NCBI RefSeq assembly: GCF_001540865.1
Contig: NC_033641.1
Span: forward strand, 5,756,603 to 5,820,602
Origin: Ananas comosus
Taxonomy: Eukaryota; Streptophyta; Magnoliopsida; Poales; Bromeliaceae
Direction: 5' to 3'
DNA length: 64,000 nucleotides
Part shown: positions 58,400 through 64,000 of the stretch, one piece after another
Layout of the letters: each line of letters opens with the position of its first letter
Position numbering within the stretch: the first letter of the stretch is position 1
Notes under the pieces: generated by a model
Told to the model about the DNA's origin: nothing
The model's input: only the letters and a program-made list of their open reading frames with translations
Databases searched by the model: none
Program-made: the position numbers and the translations under genes

Positions 58400-59300
58400 C
58401 TGCATGCAACAAACATATAATTACAAACTACAACCATTATAAATTTCTCAAAGCATAATATCAAAATTATATAATCTTAGCATGTCAGGAAAGAACGAAA
58501 ATTTTATAAAGCAATTATGGTGAACACGGAAAACAATTTATGGGCAATCAACTAGAAGGCATGACAAAACTACAGTTTTAGTGATCAGCTCAGAGTGTGG
58601 AACATTGATATAGTATATTTTGGAATACTGTTGTTTTTGAACATAAGATAATATGTCGATAAATAAAAAAATTATGGACTCTGAGTTTGTGAACAATTTA
58701 TATTTAATAAATTTGTTAATTTCTTGCCTTGTGCATTTACAATAATTAAATTACACTTTTAGCTCCATGTTGATAATGGCACAAAAGTTATATTATGCAA
58801 TGCTTCAAAAATTGCTCCTTATGCTTAAGGGTGCAAAGCAGGCCACTAGGCCCAAAATGCTTCGAGCCAAGCTGTGGCACAACATAGGTACTGTAGCACA
58901 CATGCCATGCCGGCACCGCCCGAATTAATGGGCCATGTTGGGCCGATGTGGAACCTGTAAAATTTGAATTATGTAACAAATTGACTTTTTAAATTCAATA
59001 AATGGAAATGGAGAACATTGAGAGAGAGGCTAATTTCATAAATTGGAACCGTTTCCGACGAAACAAAATCACCACTTTTATGGCCTGTCAATGCAGGAAG
59101 ACGTGGTGAAGTCCATTTTTGGATTCTGCAAGGCGAAAGCGGGGAATAATGCAAAAATCAAAATAGGAAAAAAGGTATTTTTGGAAAAAAGTGCGACTGT
59201 TAATGTATGGTTTCGCATGAAACTCATTGGGAGGGGCTACTGTGCAATTACGTGTGCCGATGAAGTTGGAGCATAAAATGTGGAAAATACAATAGGCTAC
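58400..59300. other. Non-coding sequence upstream of the MHF2-like exons
   Basis: Expected to be intron of the MHF2-like gene if its first exons lie further right. No histone-fold N-terminal sequence was recognised in any minus-strand frame. A GC-richer patch near 58840-58965 contains repeated GCC/GGC words and is unassigned. Confidence 0.4.
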
Positions 59301-60065
59301 AAGAAAAATTACAAAACCCTATATTAAAGTGAATCCGGAGTTTGGAACCCTAACTCCCTCGCTTTTTCTCCTTAGCTTCCCCAGCCGCAAGTAACATCTC
59401 ACCCCACCTGCGCCGCGCCGACCTGACCTCCGGCGATCCCCTCAGACTACCGGAGCCTCTGCCAAGATCCCGAAGTCTCTCTCTTCCTCTTTCTCTCTCT
59501 CTGTCTCACTTAAATACCTTGACCCAATCTCCTCATGCCTTCGACCGCACAGTCCCAAACCAACGTCACCGGCCTCCAGGGGTTCCAGCGACCCTCCTCC
59601 GATTAGCCCAGGCGCCACCATGTGCCCCGAGTCCGATCTCCACCTGTGAACCTGATATGTTGAGGATCAGGCCGCATCTTCAAGTCCCGCGCTGCTATCG
59701 TCGCCGTCGCCGCCGCCGCTTCCAGCCGTCCCTGTCGACATCTATGGACCTGGAGAACCCTCCAGCGTAGCCCCAACATCTCTCGACCATCCTATTGCTC
59801 GGGTAGCCAGTCTGAACCTGAGGGTGCTTAGGCTTGGCTGCAACCCTTCAACCACCATTGTCGCCTCCCGCCGTCGGCAACAGTCATATCTGATCTCTCC
59901 TCGTCAAGCACGACCCCTTCCGGCTAGTGCGAGCCTTCTTTGGCGGTCGAAACCCGAGAAGAGTGAAAACTGCTCTAGGCTGCATCGAGCAGGGTTTTCG
60001 CACTCCTGCTCTGGCAATCCCATTCATTCATATCTCGTTGTTTTGCACGCAACCACAGCTTCAAG
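59301..60065 (+). other. CT- and GC-rich leader-like sequence before Ty3 pol remnant
   Basis: It starts like a plant 5' region (GGAACCCTAACTCCCTCGC, CT-rich runs near 59480-59505) and resembles in style the part of solo LTR G around 51300-51400. Open frames here show no recognisable protein. Probably the degraded 5' part of the Ty3 element whose pol follows. Confidence 0.35.
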
Positions 60066-61045
60066 ATGACGCTACTGTCACGGACGCTCCGGGTGCAAAC
60101 GCCAAAAGATTACCTCGATGCGAAGTACATTCAATTATGCCCTGTGATGTTGGGCAACTGGATGTTCCTTGCGAACCTAGTGCTTTTACCGCTGAAGGAG
60201 TTCGATGTGGTGCTTGAGATGGACTGGCACATTGAACACCATGCTACTCTCAATTGTGAACAGAGGATGTTGACCTTCAATGCACCCGGGAAGGAGGAGT
60301 TCGTCCAATGAGCATGTTGCTCTTTCGCAATGACCATCTCTTCAGCTAGGGCAAAACAACCTACGATTGGCAGATGAATGGCCTACCTGGCTTCGGTGGA
60401 CGTCATTCGCAGAGCGGCTCCAAATCTTGAGAAGATTTTGGTAGCTCGAGAGTTTCTTTTTTTTCCGACAACTTTTTTTCCGACAAGCTACCCTCGATGC
60501 CTTCAAATCGGAAAATTGAGTTCTTCATAGGATTGGCTCCCGACACGACTCCCATCTCAAAGGCCCCATACCGAATGGCCTTCACAGAGCTGAAGGAGCT
60601 GAAGGCTCGGCTGGAGGATCTCCTGGACAAGGGGTTCATCAGACCGAGTGTGCCCCCCTGGGGTGCACCCATTCTTTTCGAAAAAAAAAAGAACGATAGT
60701 CTATGTTATGCCTAAACCATCGAGAGCCCAACAAGGTCACGATGAAAAACAAGTACTCCTTGCCACAGATCGACGACCTTTTCAATCAGCTACAGGGATT
60801 ATCGGTCTATTTGAAAATTGATCTGCAGTCAAATTACCACCAACTAAAGATCAAAGCAGATGATGTGGCGAAAACTGCATTCAGGACTCGTTTTCACGGT
60901 GATGCCTTTCGAAATTATTAATGCCCCAGCAACATTCATGGACATGATGAATTGAGTGTTCAAGCCATATCTAGATCACTTTATCGTAGTTTTAATTAAC
61001 GATGTACTGATCTGCTCGCGGATTGATGAGGTGCATGAGGATGCA
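60066..61045 (+). pseudogene. Ty3 protease/reverse transcriptase remnant
   Basis: Part of a Ty3 pol polyprotein. The frame at 60066-60311 has the protease C-terminal pattern (LPLKEFDVVLEMDW...HHATLNCEQRMLTF). A gap of decayed linker follows, then RT from about 60497 ([32 protein letters not shown]) with a frame change near 60700 ([21 protein letters not shown]) and the catalytic region near 60980-61010, where the expected FIDD-type motif reads LIND, so one catalytic Asp is replaced by Asn. It breaks off at about 61045, where copia-type sequence begins. No RNase H or integrase of the Ty3 type follows. Non-functional. Confidence 0.85.
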
Positions 61046-61349
61046 ATCTCTGGCTTCTCCTTCACATGCCCCTCTATTGACGTTGGTTCCCATATAGTTA
61101 TTTCACCGCCTGAGACTTTATCAACATTTCCTTTTACCTTGAATTTTGATGCCTCACAGGTTAGTAATAGGAACGATGCCGATGTCATTGGTCAACCAGA
61201 GCTCCGAGTCTATACTGGATGACACACCGTTTGGCCTGCTGCTGCTTCACCTTCCACTGTTTCCCCGACACCTTCCACCTCTGCTTACTACCTTCCCCTG
61301 GGCCTACTTTAGTACCTTCTCCCTCACCTTCTGAGCCTCCTTTACCTCC

Positions 61350-63450
61350 CCAAACAGACTCTATGCATACTCGATCCATGACTAAGGATTTGGCTGAGTC
61401 TACCTTGATTCTGGCTTCTGGGCGTTCTCTTCTTTCTACTAAGCCTACCACTTTTCATAAAGCTTTTTAGGATGCAGATTGGCGTGCTGCCATGGCTGAA
61501 AAATTTGATGCCTTGCTGTCCAATGCTACTTGGGACCTTGTGTGACACCTTAATAGTCCCACATTGGGTAGTTATGGCTAGATGTGGAAGTATATAAGCT
61601 TGATTGGGCTAGACATAATAACTAAGCTTAAACATTTTGGGCCGGTGGTTTGGGCCCAACGAGTTATTATTGCTAGGTATCAAAGTCAGTTCACTAGCCG
61701 AAAGTGTGAGATAAAGGTCAAAATGATAGACTAAACCGGGGATGGTGATTGACAAGCTAAGTCAGGATCGGAACGACAAACGCTAGCGAGATAAGTCTCA
61801 TATCGCTTGGTGATCTTGAGCTGTGAGCTGTGTGTGTTTAGGGCTGACGAGGACGTCAGGCCTAAACGGGGGGAGTCTGTGACACCCTAATAGTCCCACC
61901 CTAGTAGTCCCGCATCGGGTAGTTATGGCTAGATATGAGAGTATATAAGCTTGATTGGGCTAGACATAATAACTAGGCTTAAGCATTTTGGGCTGGTGGT
62001 TTGGGCCTGACGAGTTATCATTGCTAACGGGTCAGGTCGTTACACTTTGTTCCTCCTCCCTCTTCCGTTGATCTCATTGGCTGTAGATGGGTATGCAAAG
62101 TAAAGCAGAAGGCGGATGGTTCTCTTGAGCATTTCAAAGTTCAGTTTGTGGTTCATGGTTACAAACAGCAACAGGGTTGACTTTGATGAGAGCTTTTCTC
62201 CGGTTGTCAAGTCAACCACTATTCGTATAGTTCTTTTGGTAGCTCTCTTCTCTAGGTGGTCCCTTCGCCAACTTGATGTGAAGAATGTCTTTCTTCATTG
62301 AACTCTCTCTAAAGGGGTTTATATGACACAACCCCTCATATAACCCCCTGGCTTTGTGCATCACTCTTTTCTTCATCATGTTTGTCACCTATGGAAAGCA
62401 ATTTATGGTCTAAAATAGGCACCTCGGGCTTGGTTCCAACAGCTTCCTTTCTTTCTAAAATTGATTTTGTTGGAAGCACTACTAATCTTTCGATATTCAT
62501 TAGTCATTCTTCTGGCAGTCTTGTTCTTCTGTTATATATTGATGATATTAATGTCACCGGCAACTCCTTTCTTTTAGAGGATCTTATCGTTACCTTACAA
62601 CAAGTATTTGTAAGGAAAGACCTCGGGCCACTACATTATTTTCTAGGTGTTGAGGTTAATCGCTCCACTTTTGGTTTTCATCTGACTCGGCACAAATATG
62701 CGCATCAACTGCTTCAGTGACATGGTTTTCTTGATAGTAAGCCAGTCTCTAGTCCTTTCTGTCTGACCTCTCCTCTCTCTTCTCATGAAGGGCGTCCACT
62801 TGAGGATCCCTATAGTTATCGTCGGATTGTTGGTGCTCTACACTATCTCACCTTCACTGCCGTCAATTCTGTTGCTCAATTCCTACATGCTTCTCGTGAA
62901 CCGCACATGCAAGCGGTCGAGTGTATTCTACGATATATTCGAGGGACGCTGACTTATGGTATTCCTATCTCCCACTGCATCAATCCTTCTCTTGTAGGAT
63001 TTGCAGATAATGATTGCGTTGGTTGTCTAGATACACGCCGGTCTACTTTCGGATATTACATATTTCTGGGGCCCAATCTTATCTCCTGTTTAGCTAAGAA
63101 GCAGCCCATTGTTTCTCGTTCCAGTGTTGAAGCAGAGTATCGTACTGTCGCCTACGCACTTGCTGAGACTATGGATCTGTCATCTACTTCGTGACCTTGG
63201 TGTTTTCTTATGGCGCTCCATCAACATATATTGTGATAATCTTTGCACCACTTATCTTGCGGCCAATCCTATCTTCCATGCTCGCACTGAACACATTTAA
63301 CTTGACCATCAATTCTTGCGAGAAAAAGTCCAGTCCGACGATTTGGAATTGGTTCATATCTCTTCTAATAAGCAACTTACAGACATTTTCACCAAGCCTT
63401 TATCACCCTCTCGATTTTCAGTACTCCAGCTCAACTTTCGCATTTGATCG
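61350..63450 (+). pseudogene. copia RT-RNase H pseudogene
   Basis: Copia pol C-terminal part in several frames. Order: linker with MHTRSMTK near 61363; RT start with ALLSNATWDL at 61510-61540; TRIM insertion; RT resumes with [15 protein letters not shown] (62080-62125) and [13 protein letters not shown], then the catalytic YIDD at 62535-62546, DLGPLHYFLGVEV near 62620-62660, and RNase H with FADNDCVG near 63000, VSRSSVEAEYR near 63112 and DIFTKPLSPSRFSVLQLNF near 63375-63440. Stops and frameshifts occur at several places (for example 62301, 62414, 62718, 63192). It encoded the enzyme that copies the element RNA into DNA; now dead. Confidence 0.85.
61541..62044 (+). mobile_element. TRIM (504 bp) inside copia RT, TSD CCTTG/CTTTG
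   Basis: Two short LTR-like repeats, 61541 to about 61675 and 61878-62044, share TGTGACACC, AATAGTCCCAC, GGGTAGTTATGGCTAGAT, GTATATAAGCTTGATTGGGC and the following 60 bp. Between them lie a GGTATCAAAGTC primer-like site (61676-61687) and a purine tract ACGGGGGGAGTC (61866-61877), with no coding sequence. The flanks CCTTG (61536-61540) and CTTTG (62045-62049) differ by one base, and the copia frame joins across the insertion. The first repeat lacks about 18 bp at its end. A TATATAAG box lies in each repeat. Confidence 0.85.
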
Positions 63451-63474
63451 GTGGATGCTTAGCTTGATGGGGAA

Positions 63475-63667
63475 TGTTACGACAAGCTTAATATCATTAC
63501 TCTATATTAGGAAACTGTATATTACCATCATATATAGAGTTACATAGTATATAATCCCAGTTGTATTATTACTATAGTCAGCATTATTACTACGGTAGAC
63601 ATATCTCTTGTACTATATATTTACATCAATACAACCCAAGAAGGTATGCTCTTTTGCACTTCTCACA
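63475..63667 (+). repeat. copia 3' LTR (about 193 bp)
   Basis: Begins TGTTACGACAAGC directly after the purine-rich GCTTGATGGGGAA and ends about CTTCTCACA. It includes CTCTATATTAGG and TATATAGAG, possible promoter elements. The right edge is set by eye because no 5' LTR is available for comparison. Confidence 0.6.
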
Positions 63668-64000
63668 GACCACCTTATATTCATAAGATGTACTTTTGTT
63701 TGAAACTGTATATCTTCTGAATGGTTAATGTAGCAGACTTTGACTTACTCCTTTTAGTGTTATGTCCACATGCTTTAATTATCTTGTTTAGAATGTGTAT
63801 ATTTTTTTTCCGCCTTGTTTGATGTAGACACCTTGTGTGCACCGAAGATGCCTTGTGCACACGGCGGGTCTGTGCACGTGCCGGGTAGGCTTCCGCTGGG
63901 GCCAGGGCGTGACAGTTTGTGCACATAACAATCTACCTTCTCCGACAATCCAAATACCTCGAAAAGGGTTGCAACGGCCCTCTTATGGCGCATGGTGACC
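63668..64000. other. AT-rich flank with a small LTR-like piece
   Basis: 63823-63915 runs from TGTAGACACC to GGGCGTGACA, LTR-style ends like those of the Ty3 families here. It is rich in the words GTGCAC and GTGTGC, with CTTGTGTGCACC and CTTGTGCACACG as near repeats. Right of it, on the minus strand, a frame is open from the window edge (ATG at 63993) to 63916 and reads RHKRAVATLFEVFGL; its nature is unknown. Confidence 0.35.

Larger units (their letters stand above)
61050..63667 (+). mobile_element. Ty1/copia element remnant with 3' LTR
   Basis: The 3' part of a copia element: RT, RNase H, polypurine tract and 3' LTR. The 5' LTR, gag, protease and most of integrase are missing or unrecognisable; the left edge abuts the Ty3 RT fragment. 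A 504-bp TRIM interrupts it at 61541-62044. Confidence 0.75.

Overview
This is nuclear DNA from a flowering plant, most likely a monocot. The one long intact gene is GC-rich and intronless, while its surroundings are AT-rich and packed with long-LTR Ty3 retrotransposons. I cannot fix the species; a non-grass monocot such as pineapple would fit, but that is inference. About three quarters of the window is nested retrotransposon sequence. Only two host genes are visible.

Host genes. At 906-2183 (minus strand) lies an intact SOBIR1-type receptor kinase that has lost the whole leucine-rich-repeat ectodomain but keeps a signal peptide, a glycine-zipper membrane helix and a complete RD kinase. At 58121-58399 (minus strand) two small spliced exons encode the C-terminal half of an MHF2/CENP-X histone-fold protein. 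Its N-terminal exons are not in the window.

Retrotransposon layers, left to right. (1) 3612-8971: a degraded Tat-type element D (minus strand), split by a 2.55-kb solo LTR at 3662-6214 (target-site duplication CCTTT). (2) 9344-13604: the 5' part of a Ty3 element A (plus strand) with a 2.53-kb LTR, tRNA-Met primer site, gag and the start of protease. (3) 13605-48759: a Tat-type element C (minus strand) that carries an antisense plant-mobile-domain ORF. It is expanded to 35 kb by a solo LTR at 13629-17212 (TCGCG), a gag-only element B at about 20045-28554, and a solo LTR E at 31695-47301 (TCCTC). E itself contains a solo LTR H at 31813-35063 (ACTGG) and a complete gag-only element F at 36403-46234 (ACAAG). 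(4) 49690-50394: a PIF/Harbinger-like MITE. (5) 50777-54757: a 3.98-kb solo LTR G (AGAAT). (6) 57418-57585: a tRNA-derived SINE with a 14-bp duplication. (7) 60066-63667: fused Ty3 and Ty1/copia pol remnants, the latter carrying a 504-bp TRIM.

The most unusual signals are these. First, the long LTRs of four subfamilies carry pairs of 12-bp palindromes spaced about 20 bp apart, whose core differs between subfamilies by symmetry-preserving changes. Second, elements B and F both end their gag reading frame just where protease should begin and share a 1.6-2 kb non-coding tail; they look like a gag-only, non-autonomous lineage related to the protease-bearing element A. Third, the kinase is a SOBIR1 without a receptor ectodomain. 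All identifications come from reading the sequence; no database search was possible.
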